Positions 52,580 to 63,945 of a DNA stretch of 64,000 nucleotides are shown piece after piece. A program made the translations under genes and the position numbers. The stretch lies in the NCBI GenBank assembly GCA_011037195.1, contig JAAEAF010003502.1, positions 22,674 to 86,673 of the forward strand. Direction: 5' to 3'. The notes under the pieces were generated by a model, which saw only the letters and a program-made list of their open reading frames with translations, had not been told where the DNA came from and made no database searches. Within the stretch, counting starts at the first letter, position 1. Every line of letters starts with the position of its first letter. This stretch comes from Triatoma infestans (Eukaryota; Arthropoda; Insecta; Hemiptera; Reduviidae).

Positions 52580-53685
52580 GTTATAATGATTAAATGAATA
52601 TTTTTATTGCTCCAAAGATGCGTAATCTTTATGGCAAGAGTGAGGAATATACAGAATTCAACAATTTAACAGTTAACAAATTAAACTTAACTTCTAAATA
52701 AAACAAAAGTACCGCTTTTCAAAAAGCACAACTTGGTCCAAAACCATAAAACAATTTATAGATTTGCCTGCTCCTTAAATAAAAGTGCTCTAATAACAAA
52801 TATATAAATACAATTAATTTTCTCCAAATTCAAGTTATAGAACAAACATTCCATCGCATCCTTCTCCTTCACATAGGAAGATGGCAGAAATCTGGAAAGG
52901 TATTTCATTCTTACATCACAACATAACATTTTTTACAATGAAACAAGAAGTGATAAATATTATCAGATTCCTTTAGCAGCTCTGTTTAGTTTCCTATAAG
53001 GAGCATTGTTTGTTAGGCCAAAAATTATAAAGTTTACGGTTCAAAAAAATTGATGGAAATTTTTTATTTAAATAGCCTTAGATGGGAAATAACTCTGAGT
53101 TTATTGACGTGACATGAATAATGAAGATATTTTTCACCAAACTTCAGACTGCTACACAAACGATAGTGTCTATTGAAGGAAGAATTCAATACTGACTCAA
53201 CGTCTCTATTAACCAATCTCATTTCGAATGTTTCTATAAGCTCATTTCTATGCTATATTAATCTCAATTCTATGATATATCAATCTCAAGACATCATGGT
53301 TGTGCATCAAATAATCCCCACCAACACATTGGAAATAAGATTTCAACTGACAAAACCAGTTGAAAGGTAAATTAACATCAGCAAGCTCAACCAATCTGTA
53401 ACATACAACCCTAGGTAAACAATCATTATCCATATTTAATATGGTAATTAACCAATCCATCATTCTGGTAAAAATTTTCAGTTGGCAGTCTCCATTCGAA
53501 CAGCACAATCTGGTGTTACTCGAGGTAAACAAAGGACAGACTTCAGAAACATTAACTGGCATTTTTCTGTGTTATATAATGATTATGTATCATCTATTAT
53601 AATATACGTAAAATGTATTTGTTGACCGTTGATTTATTATATTTTATTAAGAAACTTTGAGAGGATCCATCAAGAAAGAAACATT
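52580..53685. other. AT-rich sequence, nothing recognised
   Basis: No coding domain in either strand; the 104-codon minus reading at 53248-53562 shows no motif and sits in A/T-rich sequence. Confidence 0.35.
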
Positions 53686-53689
53686 CAAT

Positions 53690-53870
53690 TATGCCAACAT
53701 TTCAACAGAATTTTCCTGTCTTCTTTATAGATAGTCTTGAAAGATGTGGTCTTTGTTAGTGGAACTTTGAAACTTACAATTTTTTTACAGCACAGAAACA
53801 TAAACAAAAAAAAATTAAAACTTACTAGTGGCTTTGTGTGGTTAAAACATCTATGGAAATGAACGTTCCG
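53690..53870 (+). repeat. Second copy of the 7.3-kb GAAAC-motif repeat
   Basis: ATTATGCCAACATTTCAACA, TTTTCCTGTC, ATAGATAGTCTTG and CAGAAACATAAACAAA align with 7318-7470. The GAAAC core has decayed here. Confidence 0.5.
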
Positions 53871-53944
53871 TTATTATCTTTTATTTTTATTTAATAAAAG
53901 TTGGTATTATCATAAAATTTAATTTTATAATTTTGAGTTACATT

Positions 53945-54090
53945 TAAAGACTGCCCATCACCGAACAAATGAGCAGTAGAGGTTGGTTCTTAGCTGGAAA
54001 AAAATCTAAGAGGTATAATAATGGACTCGAACTCGGGACTTCCGCGTGGAAGTCCAACGCGCTAACCAACTGAGCTATTCCTTCCCTTAT
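53945..54090 (-). mobile_element. tRNA-derived SINE, 3'-truncated
   Basis: Minus strand: GGAAGGAATAGCTCAGTTGG with A box, GTTAGCGCGTTGGACTTCCA, B box CGAGTTCGAGTCC, then decayed body up to GTTCGGTGATGGGCAG. Of all copies in this family its tRNA-like head is the best preserved after 60479. Confidence 0.75.
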
Positions 54091-54094
54091 TCTT

Positions 54095-55180
54095 TTCTAT
54101 TATTTTTTTTAATTTTATCTCTATAGATCATTTAAATCAGTGAATCCGTTCCAGCCGTTCTTTTTACTATTTCTCTTATTGTGTTACTCATATATATCAC
54201 TGAAAAAGGTAAAACATATTTTGGTCCTCTAGTCTAGTTCAAGTTGAATATGTGCTCACAGTTTTGGGTTTGAACTAGCAAATAAACAAGAACCAACATT
54301 CCTAGCTGATAAACTGTTAATTAGTAAATTATATTTTATTACTGCTAACCTGTCACTATAATGTGTTACTTCCTATATTAAAATAAATTTAATTGTATTA
54401 TTTATTTATTGCGTTTTTTTTTTTATATTAACGATTTTATTGTTATGTTTTGGAGACCTGCAATAAGCAACATATTGATATTGCCGTCTACGTCTGGCTT
54501 CTAAATGCCACCAACTGCCAGTATAGTAGAGAAAAATGACCACTGATGAAAAAAAATGTCTTTCGAAAATTAAACATGGTCTGTATTTTCGATCATTATT
54601 AATAAAACTGCTGCATCTTCTACTATTACTTTCTCTTACTCATAACAAGAGGAAGCATTGCTTTTTTGTCTTTAATTCCATCCTGCAGGTAAATTCTTTT
54701 TTGTTTAATTATAAAAATAAATTAAAATATATATTATTTTTGATAATTTACGAAAAAAAAATTTGGGAGAATCACAGAAAGGCGAGAGATTCTACTAGTT
54801 AAGCGAACCGGCTAATCCTTTGTTAAAATAAGTTATGCCATAAAGAGCCTATGAGGGAGGGTTATGGTTGTAAATTGCTTAATTAGTAAGACAATGAATA
54901 GTTATAGGTGACCTCTACACTAGATAGATATTTAATATTGATGATTGTGAGCTACGTTCAGCTAAGTGATAATACTAGCCTATCAAGTTTGCAAGTGATT
55001 GCAGTTAAACTGCATTAAATCCACAACTAATCTGCAGCCTATTCAGTATGCTAAGCTATGCTGAGACCGATTAACTAATCTATGCTAGCCTCCTTATTAG
55101 TAGTTTGATGTATTGCACTTTCAGAGGCACCATAACATACAACCAAGAATATATATTATAGAAAATTATAAATTAATATT
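54095..55180. other. AT-rich sequence, mostly unassigned
   Basis: A short DR 5' hairpin (TTACTTTCTCTTACTCATAA then CAAGAGGAAGC) lies at 54625-54655. The rest shows nothing. Confidence 0.35.
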
Positions 55181-55184
55181 TTTT

Positions 55185-55720
55185 TCTTTTTTAACTTTCT
55201 CTTATTGTTGTAAAAGAAAATATTACGCTGGTGTCAAATTGAGTTTTAATCGGAAATAATGTTTTGATATTGCTTGAGTACAAAAAGATGATTTTAACGA
55301 TTGTTTTGTGTATGTATAACTAAATGTGCGTGTATTGGAAAAATGATTTATAAAAAAAAAAAAATTCCTGATAACTCAACCCTTATTCCTTTTATATATA
55401 TGACTATACGATCCGACACGAAGTTTCTATTAAGATCCGTCAACCAGAAGAGCGAAGTTATTGATTTATTTTTTCGATATTCTACACAATGGCTCCAAGG
55501 ATTTTTCTTTATATTTGGTATAGATAATACACATATAACCAATACTTTTATTTGAAACGTTTTTCCAAGAAAAAAATGGAGTTCTATGGAATAGCTCGGA
55601 CTTTAGGCTTCTCTCTTTAAAGTCAGATCGGCATAGTGTCTGGGAACCAACTAATGTGAATTACTCACACGACATTCTCTTACTTCTCTTGTGACAGTTA
55701 TCTACACAATGACATATATT
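55185..55720 (+). repeat. DR family, partial copy and inverted end
   Basis: 55190-55620 is a plus 5' half (TTTCTCTTATTGTTGTAAAA, GAGTTTTAATCGGAAATAAT). 55634-55700 is a minus 3' end (GTGAATTACTCACACGACAT then TCTCTTACTTCTC). Two copies have met head to head, or one has been rearranged. Confidence 0.55.
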
Positions 55721-55739
55721 CTTTACAGTTCAAAGTTTA

Positions 55740-56180
55740 TAACATTTGTCTAAACATTAATATAATGGTGGCGGTGGTGGTAGGGGGACAAGTACTACCA
55801 ACCAACCCAAGGATTCAGCGCTTTGAGAATGGCAGGGTGTAGTGAAATCCAGTCAGCGCTTGTTGTCGCCATACAAGCACTGGACTCAAAAACTCTAATA
55901 CCTGCTGAATCAAGCGTATTTCAACTGAAGCATTACCCCATTGTCACTACAATTTTGGCGAATATGTACAATTAGAACAGCCAAGCTTTCTCCTAGAAAC
56001 GTCTCTAGCTCCCATCAAGAAGCTAGAAGAAATTACGTAAAAAAAGTCTGAGAGTTAAGTAAGTCTTTGAAGAGATTAGAAACTTTCAAAGATTAGGGAA
56101 GTTGCAAAAAGAGTTAAACGAAACATGAGCTAGTCTAAATAAAAAAAAAAAGTTGCCATGAAGGAAACAGCTAGTCAAGG
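55740..56180. other. Unassigned sequence
   Basis: 55770-55960 is GC-richer but shows no motif in any frame. Confidence 0.3.
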
Positions 56181-56184
56181 ATGT

Positions 56185-57690
56185 GTGAAAGGACAATACA
56201 ACTCTCAAGAGTATTTCAGCTGCTCATAATAAACGATCTTAAAAATCACTCTCTACCAAAAGGCACTTTTACTCTGGCTAAATACTCTTCAGCCACACTA
56301 GCTATTCGACTATTAGAACAAGTAAGAGTACTAACTAAGCCAAACTCTGTCAAAAGCCTGAAGTTTCGTCCCACGCCCAGGAGGACACCCAGGCAATATT
56401 TCTTGTTCTCCAGAGCGAACAAAATAGTATCGACCACTCTGAAGGACTGCTGGATTTTGGAATGACTGGAAAGTGAAGGAAAGTGGTGGGAAATGCTATG
56501 ATAGGAATTAGCCGTTTGAGGAGTAATTATTCTATGACTTTGGGAGGAGGCTGCATATGAAGGAGGCTAATGAGTGTAAGACGTGACATCATTGGGAGAT
56601 TTAAGAGGTTTGGTGATAAGTGTAAATAACGAATACTTCCGCTGGTTAGGAAAGTGAGCAATAGAAAGGATCGAATTAAAAATAATATTGAGAAAAGCAA
56701 TGTCCTTCCTAGGAAGATGGCGAGGTATGTTAGTTGTGATGAGGTAATGCCCTTGCGTTTTTTCCGATGCAGAAGAACGATAAGAAGGAAGTATAGGTTT
56801 AGACAGGAGATGGAGAGGAAGAAGGATGTTAAGGTTTTGAATGTCATGTCTTGTATAGGTAGGATCGACTATATCTGGTGTGAAGGTAAAGTTTGTTCTA
56901 AGTAGTTGGAAAATCTATTAGCTCTTTCCTTGTCGCTTGCTGGCCCAGGTGCCATTGCTTAAGCGGATGAGTGAAATAGTAGGAGACTTATTAATTATTT
57001 TTTTTAGTGGCAAACTAGAGGGAGTTATTGTCAGCGGAGATAAAGCAACATTTTTTGGTACCGAGAGGATCGAAACCCCGAGAGCTAGGATCACAGGACA
57101 TTTGTCAATTGGTTAAAAATCATTTTCTCAGAAAGATGGGTATTCGCCATCTTTTTCGGGCTCGGCGTTTAGCTGTTATTTGGTTTTTTTGAATACGGTT
57201 AGATAGAGTAAGATTAAGTGAAGCATGGGGTTTATGACGTGTTGTTGGGCTGCGTGTTGGATGGAATGAGTGAATAGTGGAACAGCTTCTTCTATTTCAT
57301 TGGCAGTTTTTAGGGAAACGATCAAATTAAGGGAATCTTCTAAATTTATCTTGAAATAGATCCAATTTGATCGGGCTTTCAATCAAAGATGGCTTAGGAG
57401 GTTTAGGAAGGAGATTATGTTAAGGTAGAGGCGCACAGAAGAGTGGTCAAAGGATAATTTATTCAAGGTTTGTTTGGTTGAATAAATGGCGTTGGGTATA
57501 AGGAGTTAGCCAGTATTGTAATTATACCTTCAGCCTCTCTGTCCTGTATTTCTGGCGGTCCGATATTGTACCAGTATTGTACCTCGCCAGTCAAGTATGT
57601 TTCTATAATTAGTGCTATGTCAATTTTTCTTTAGTTCAGTTAGATTTGTAACTTTTGTCGGTCAGCTGATACTCCGTTTGGTTTCCAGAG
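56185..57690 (-). pseudogene. jockey-clade LINE remnant: endonuclease end and start of RT
   Basis: Minus-strand order: KIDIALIIETYLTGEV near 57620 (cognate of DIALIsETHLT in the endonuclease), YSTKQTLNKLSFDHSSVRLY near 57460 (SDHxPV), KARSNWIYFKINLEDSLNLI then VSLKTANEIEEAV at 57382-57250 (linker to RT), and HRVVDTILFALENKKYCLG-type stretch at 56440-56340 followed by a damaged motif A (LLGVGRNFRLLTEFGL). Large pieces between these are deleted. It covers a part of the element that is absent from the other jockey copies here, but may be a different subfamily. Confidence 0.62.
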
Positions 57691-57694
57691 CAGT

Positions 57695-58080
57695 ACTGAG
57701 AAGGGTTTATTGGAAATAACGTTCATCGGATATGGTTCATAAGAGGAAGTTCTAATACAAGAGTAGTGAGAAGGGAAATTAGTGGGGTAAATTATGATTT
57801 GAAATCAATAAGAAACGATGTTCAGTGGGAGATGAAGTCCCACCAAAGAGAAATTAAGTGGAAAGTAATATGTAAAATTAAAGAACAATTTTCCCACTTA
57901 ATTTTACTTTTTAAAATTATCTATATTTTTATAGAAAGAGCATAAAATTAATTATTTTTAAAACAGAGCTTCTTAAATTTTATAAGCAGTCAGTGTGCCC
58001 AAAAAAATCTGCAAGACATTTATACTAGGTCAGTTGGGTAGTATCTTCCCAACAAAGAACAAGTTCAACTTTTTTTTTAT
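57695..58080. other. Unassigned sequence
   Basis: CAAAGAGAAATTAAGTGGAA / TTCCCACTTAATTT inverted words at 57849-57905; otherwise nothing. Confidence 0.3.
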
Positions 58081-58084
58081 ATAA

Positions 58085-58512
58085 AATTTAGATTTTAGAG
58101 AAAGTTTTTCAATCATGTGAAGTTTTTCGATATCGAGTTTTCACCGGAAATAAACATCTTGAGATCCCATGAGTGAGAAAAAGTGTACGGGTTTGTGTGT
58201 GTATGTGTAAGGTTAGCATAACAGAAAAAAGGAAAAATTCAAGCTTAATATTTTGTTTCGGACAACCGGAAATACCACTTTACTTGAATAAATGGTTGTT
58301 TTCTTCGAGTTTCTCAAAAACGGCTCCATCAATTTTTTTTTTTTTTAAACTTGGATATCTAGTAATGTATGTAAACGATCTTTACACTTTTATTTCAAAT
58401 TTTTCTGAAAAAATTTTATCTAGAGGATTTTGGGGAAGCTTTTTTGATTATGCTTTCTTATACAGTTCAACTTCAGTTTGTTTTACGATTCTTCCATCAA
58501 CATAAGTTGAAT
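58085..58512 (+). repeat. DR family, 5' part
   Basis: TTTTCGATATCGAGTTTTCA, CCGGAAATAAACATC, TG-rich run at 58190-58207, GGACAACCGGAAATACCACT, AAAACGGCTCCATC. It ends after the first internal unit. Confidence 0.65.
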
Positions 58513-58514
58513 GA

Positions 58515-60110
58515 GAATGTAATATATTGTTATAAATCCGAGAAATAAAGAAAATCAGTTGACTAGAATATGACTTTATAGAACATGACTGTCTTCTGGA
58601 TCAATATACTCCAGCATAAAAAAATTTATTTGGAACATACCTTCTTGTTGTTTTATAACTTTTATTTATTCATTCACAGAACAGGGCTAATGCGGACATC
58701 ATCAGCTAGTACTTACACTTAGTTCATGGCATAATCTATTAGCTAAACGGTATATAAATTAAAGTACAAGAATATATAGACATAATGAAAGAAGCTTATT
58801 TAATCTAGCGACGAGTTTTATTTAAATAAACATCGTTCAAAAAAAAAAAAACTTCTGTCATATACTGTCTACACCCCTTAGATGTTCTAAGTTAAATAAT
58901 TTTAATGACTGTTTCGCTAAAAAATTTTCACATGACCTAATTAAAAATACCACATGACCTCCTTCACCAGCTCAAAAGTCCAGTTAATGAATAAATAAAA
59001 TTTCAAAAAGAAAAAAAATAGCGTTTTTTTTTTTTACTTATCCATCAACTGAGGTTATAAGAATCTCAAGAATTAAGAAACCATGCCTCTAATAATCATC
59101 GCTCAGCTATCAAAGGAAAAAAAAACATAAAAGCGGTAAAAGTTTCTACAAAAGTTGATTGATCAGTAAAAAGAAACGAAGACGTTTTACTGGCCAAAAT
59201 GAATCGTGAAAAAAATCATTGGACTTCTTTTAGATAAGTGGTGAATAAACCTGGCGACAGATTCTATGATATCCTATTTAAATACTTCCTGATAACCCCC
59301 CCAGTTCAATTGCACAACAACTATAGTCTAGATGCGGGAAGAGTTATTAGAGTACTTACCAATAGCAGCAGCAGCAGCAGTTCGATCGAAATTTAGGTTA
59401 AAACCACCCTAAAGCAGTTTCCATTAGCGAGAGCCAGTCTCTGGGCCTGTCTGTTTTTTTTTTTGCTCCTTAAATCGTAGTTTTATTTGTTAGATAACCA
59501 TTATCAGCTTAATAGCAGTTTACAGCAAAGTGCTTTACATATCTTAATTTAAGAGATTTAATTAGACTTTAATTAAAATAAAAAATAAAATAGCAGCAAG
59601 GAAAACTAATTCGGATTATCTTTTAGTGTACAGTCTATTTTATAAATTAGTTATTTCTTCAAATTAGCATATTTAAAAAAAAAAAAATAAACTATTTTCA
59701 ACTAGATAACCAAATAATTTGCAATTTTTATATAGATACATAATAATTATTTTAATTAGATTTATTTCAAAATAGAAATCTTGCCATATGTTTAATATAA
59801 AAAAAAAGAATCATAGAAAATGCTGATTGGCTAGAAGAAAGGCCCCTGGCCAGGCTTCTTCTAACATAATTATTATAGTTTTGTACACAATTCATGTCCG
59901 GAACGTTCGGCACATTGAAACAGTCAATAAATCTTTCTTATCTACAGCTTTCCTATACTAAATTTTGGAATGTTACAAAAATAATAATAAATAATAACCC
60001 ACATTTAAGAAGGAAAATATAGTTTACGAAGTAAATCGCTATAAAGTTAAGTTCAGGAAATAGAAAAATCGGATGTGAGATAATTCAGCTACGAAAAAAT
60101 TTATTTTTCA
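58515..60110. other. AT-rich sequence, nothing recognised
   Basis: A possible LINE tail in minus orientation at 58668-58690 (GAATGAATAAATAAAAG) and GCAGCAGCAGCAGCAG at 59365-59380. No gene supported. Confidence 0.35.
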
Positions 60111-60120
60111 AAGGATTTTC

Positions 60121-60190
60121 ATGTTTGTGTGTGTGTGTATATGTGTCTGTGTGTGTTTGTGTATGTGTTCGAGTGAGAGAGAGAGAGCAA
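60121..60190. repeat. (TG)n and (AG)n microsatellite
   Basis: Imperfect TG repeat at 60124-60170 followed by GAGAGAGAGAGAG at 60175-60187. Confidence 0.8.
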
Positions 60191-60258
60191 AATATTTAAA
60201 AAACAATAAATGGCTGCACATTAAGGTGCAGCTCAAACATGATTATTCTGTTCAGTTT

Positions 60259-60740
60259 CCATCACGGTTAGCCCGCAAGGAGTATCTGTTCGCATGCAGT
60301 TACTTGGGGAGTAGCGACCTCAAGGGTTACCACAGCTCAGTACTCCATGCACTTCGTCAGAACATACACAATACACAATTAAACTACATATACTGTACAC
60401 TTTCAGACAAGGACAAACACAGTACACACACTAGGGTCTCCTCCCTTGTTAATTGGCGTAAGCCAAGGGAAAAGGAAGGGATTAGCTCAGTGGTAGCGCG
60501 TTGGACTAGCAACGCGGAGGCCCTCGGTTCGAATCCAGTATGCTGCCCTTAGATTTACTCTTCCTAAGAGCCGCTACAACTTACCGGATAGTCCGGTGAT
60601 GAGCAGTGTTATCTGTAACTAGAGAACACTGCTCGGAGACTGGCAGTGTACTGAGAAAGCTTCGTGGGGGGGGTACAATAGATCTTTCAGGTCGCAGTGC
60701 AATAATCCCCTACAGCAATCTACAATCTACCATCACGGTT
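60259..60740 (+). mobile_element. Composite SINE: unknown 5' part plus tRNA-like SINE, 11-bp TSD
   Basis: CCATCACGGTT at 60259-60269 and 60730-60740 brackets 460 bp. The first 205 bp are GC-richer and unidentified. From 60476 it is the tRNA-derived SINE: A box TAGCTCAGTGG (60483-60493), B box GGTTCGAATCC (60526-60536), with the stem CGTTG/CAACG between them as in a tRNA anticodon arm. The 3' end differs from the other SINE copies: GGGGGGTACAATAGATCTTT then CAGGTCGCAGTG and CAATCTACAATCTA, which matches the 3' end of the LINE fragment at 38010-38090. Confidence 0.8.
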
Positions 60741-60764
60741 TCTAACACGAAAGTGTTGATTAAG

Positions 60765-60863
60765 ATGAAGTATTGTAATTGTGTCAAATTTTCGATATCG
60801 AGTTTTCACTGGAAATATCCGTTTTGAGGCGCCTGAGCCCAAAAAAGTGGTTTTTAGAAAATG

Positions 60864-60898
<35 letters not shown>

Positions 60899-61355
60899 TG
60901 TTTGTATGTATATGTGTATGTGAATAGCATATCTCAAAAACGAAAAACCTTAGAAAGTTCAAACTCGATATTCCGTTTAGGTATCACCATGGGATCTGAC
61001 AATAGGTTATCTATCAAAATTCCTCAATAACCGTATAATATCCAACTTACTAGTTTTTTTTTTTAATATTTTGTGTTTTTCTCAAAAATGGCTGCAACGA
61101 TTTTCTTCAAACTTGGTATATCAACTACAATTCTATCATCTAAATAAAATTAATTAGAAAAAATAAATAGATGGCCAAAAATTCGGAGTTTCAAAAAAAA
61201 AAAAATAGTAAACCAGAAGAGCGCTTTTACTGAACAGTTTTTTTTTCAGTTTTCAACGAATTTCATTAAATTTGGTACAGTAACTATAAAATTTGTCAAT
61301 TATAATTTTGTGAATTTGGACTAAGAGAAGGTTGTGTGAGTGTTTGACCCAGATC
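60765..61355 (+). repeat. DR family copy with long (TG)n
   Basis: GAAGTATTGTAATTGTGTCA, TTTTCGATATCGAGTTTTCA, (TG)n at 60865-60895, CATATCTCAAAAACGAAAAA, CACCATGGGATCTGACAATA, AAAATGGCTGCAACG, then directly the second unit's AAAATTCGGAGTTTC and CGCTTTTACTGAACAG, ending CTAAGAGAAGGTTGTGTGAG. One of the two internal units is deleted, giving 590 bp. Confidence 0.7.
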
Positions 61356-61359
61356 TGTT

Positions 61360-62040
61360 TTTTTGTTTTTTTCTGTTTTTCTCATTATATTTGAGTATAG
61401 TTTTCCAACTTTGCTTACTATATATGCACTACAGAGTATTTCTTCTATCTGAAATATTTTGACGGGAAAATTGTGATTTTCTTTTTTTTGATGCAACATT
61501 GTGGCTTCCGTTTAAGAAATGCTATTAGTTTCTACGTAACAATAAAAAGGTTCAACAATATTCTAACTATGATGCATCACTAACCAACTGTTCCACACTA
61601 AACTTCAGCAAAAGGTTCTTTAATTAATTATTCTAAATAAAAACTTTAAGCAATTTTTTTTCTAACAATAAATTAAATATATTGATAATTAAATGATTTA
61701 AGGGATAGTCATATTTTAATGGATAACCGCTAAAAGTAATAAAATAAATAAATGGGAAAGTTATAAAGAAAAATAATACTGTTGCCCAGGGAAATTGATA
61801 ACAACAGTTCAGTTGTCTGAAATAAGAGAAGATCTAAGGAACAAGATGAAAGAGGAGATACTGAACAAGTTCCCAGGACTGGCAGGTTCACTTTTCCAAT
61901 TACTGGGGATCCTGATTCTTCTTTGTATCGGCATCATATAATAAAGCCGACAATTTATGGGGGGAAAAAACGAAGATAATTTTATTTTTATTTTCAAAAT
62001 AATTATGTACTATTTACTAAATATATCGTTTTAGATAAAT
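61360..62040. other. AT-rich sequence, nothing recognised
   Basis: No family copy or coding motif seen; the 62-codon minus reading at 61809-61997 has no domain. Confidence 0.35.
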
Positions 62041-62044
62041 AAAT

Positions 62045-62305
62045 TAAAAAAAAAAAAAATCGGGTATGAAACACTCACACAGCTTTTTCTTACTGCAGTT
62101 TGTATAGTTATAATTGGCATCTTCAAATTTATAATTGTTACTAAATGATTATATGTCTTCAATAATTTTAAATTAATGAAAAAATCTAAATTTAATAAAA
62201 TTACTTTTTTAGAAGAGGAAAGTCTCCTCTAACCTCCCATACCTCACAGTTAAATGAATTTCTTGGATAAATGTTTCAAGCAAAAGTGATACATCAACAT
62301 ATTCA
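62045..62305 (-). repeat. DR family, 3' part
   Basis: AAAAATCGGGTATGAAACAC then TCACACAGCTTTTTCTTACT and GCAGTTTGTA is the DR end in minus orientation; TAAATGAATTTCTTGGATAA then ATGTTTCAAGCAAAAGTGAT follows as in other copies. Confidence 0.6.
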
Positions 62306-62307
62306 TA

Positions 62308-63945
62308 GTTAGTAGGGGAAAACGGGGCTTTCTGTTACAGGGGCATGTTGTTACAGTGTTAATTTTTAAAAAATCGGCTTGTATTATGATTATTATTTAA
62401 TGACATGTATTATGTTAAAATTCTCATTGTTAACAATTTGACCGCCACGTCACCCGAAATCGGTTGACACAAAAAATTTCTTATCATTCACGTAAAGTCA
62501 AAGTAAGTGTTTGGCAGTAAAAATACTTAATCCGATGTTTTATTTCATTTTTTTTAAAAAACTTACAATTCTCTTAGTGCTGTCTCATAGCAGTCTCAGA
62601 TAATAATGATTGATATATATTCTGGACTGCTGTACCATACTCCAAGAGCAAGAGTTGGAACTGAATATCTTAAACCAATGTAAATACTTCTTAGTGCGTC
62701 TGTGACCTCTTAGTATCGTGAAGGTGTAACAAATTTCAATAGGTTATTTAAGCCTCTGTGTATGTATGTATGTATGTATGTAGATCGACTACTTTATTAT
62801 GGAAACTATGGGCGGAGTAAATTACGTCACAGCTAGTAGTAGGTTTTCGTAATGTGCGGCGGGCGATTTGCAACCATTTAGGTTCCACAATTAAGTTGTC
62901 GAGGCTGATAATGCAACTTGGTATTAAGTTCACGAATGTCTTTAAGTTCAACATCACGCGAAAATAGGGGAGAGTGAGCTTGTTGTTAGTCAGTGTAATT
63001 TTTAATAAATCGACTGCAGAGAAAAGCACTACTTCCCAAGTGGTCTAAAGTTGCGAGATATATGAGTGGCTTTTTGTTGGAACGCATTCCCGCTAAAATT
63101 CTTGCATATTCGGCTATTGGTGTAACTTTCCCTTTCGCTGTTCCTCCAAATATCATGGTGAAAGCTACATTTTATCATTGAAACCGAAAGCTGTGATCTG
63201 AAAACTACTAAAGGTAGGGCTTTTATACTTATGCTGTTATTTTATACATTCTTAACAATAATTTCAATCAAATATGGTTGTGCTAGTATTCTTTATCCTA
63301 TGTGTTTACGGATTAATTAGTAAAATAGCGTCAGCGGGGTTAGTGGTTACACTTGGTTGGAGTATGTTCTTACAGTGTAATAACTTGCCCCATAAGCATA
63401 TTTTAAATCAAATCACAGAAAAACACCGAAAGTTGGCAATTATAACAAAAGAAAATCTGTGTCTCCAAAGCTGAGAACAAGAATCAAAAAAAGTAATTTG
63501 CCATCATCAAGTTCCGGCAAAGAAGATGAGGACTGGCTGAAATGTCTATAACCATGGTCGCAGTCAAAAGGTTGAGAAAATTGGGTTGAATGCATGCAGT
63601 GCAAAAGATGGAGGCCCATTGAAGGTATGTTAAAAATGACCCTAGATATATTTGCCACAATTGTAACTCGGACTTAGAGATGGGCAGTGTTAGTGAATAG
63701 AAAGAGAATGAATGTTCAAGCATTTAAGTTTGTAATAATCCATGTTTAGATCATAATCCAGCTGCTATTATTATTAGAATAAAGATCTGATAATTTGTTT
63801 ATTGAACATATTTCAGTTTTATTTCCTTAAAAATAAACACCCAAATATGTATTTTATACATTGTAACAACTTACCTCCCTCCTCATGTAACAACAAGCCC
63901 CAAGCAAAGGGCACGTTGTTAGAGTATGCGCATTTTAATAGTATT
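62308..63945 (+). mobile_element. pogo/Tigger-like DNA transposon remnant
   Basis: GGGGCTTTCTGTTACAGGGG near 62325 and AGTGAGCTTGTTGTTAGTCA near 62972 both resemble, inverted, AACAACAAGCCCCAAGCAAA at 63890. So a left end occurs twice and a right end once, implying two overlapping or rearranged copies. Between 63430 and 63665 a transposase C-terminal remnant is readable. I could not locate the DDE core. Confidence 0.48.
63435..63670 (+). pseudogene. Pogo-like transposase C-terminal zinc motif, decayed
   Basis: One frame gives RKSVSPKLRTRIKKSNLPSS then SSGKEDEDWLKCL, a stop, PWSQSKG, a stop, ENWVECMQCKRWRPIEG. A shift leads to PRYICHNC-like residues. The pattern W.xC..c...WSxSK....W.qC..C..WaH..C.......y.C..C is the cysteine-rich end seen in many insect pogo/Tigger-type transposase genes. 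Position before the inverted right end supports the assignment. Confidence 0.45.

Noticed and set aside
56527..56847. 106-codon membrane-like protein
   Set aside because: Leucine-rich reading from the wrong frame of the jockey remnant region; no support as a gene.
60479..60552. Functional tRNA gene
   Set aside because: A and B boxes and an anticodon-like stem are present, but the acceptor stem does not close and the sequence continues into a SINE body with a shared 3' end and TSD.
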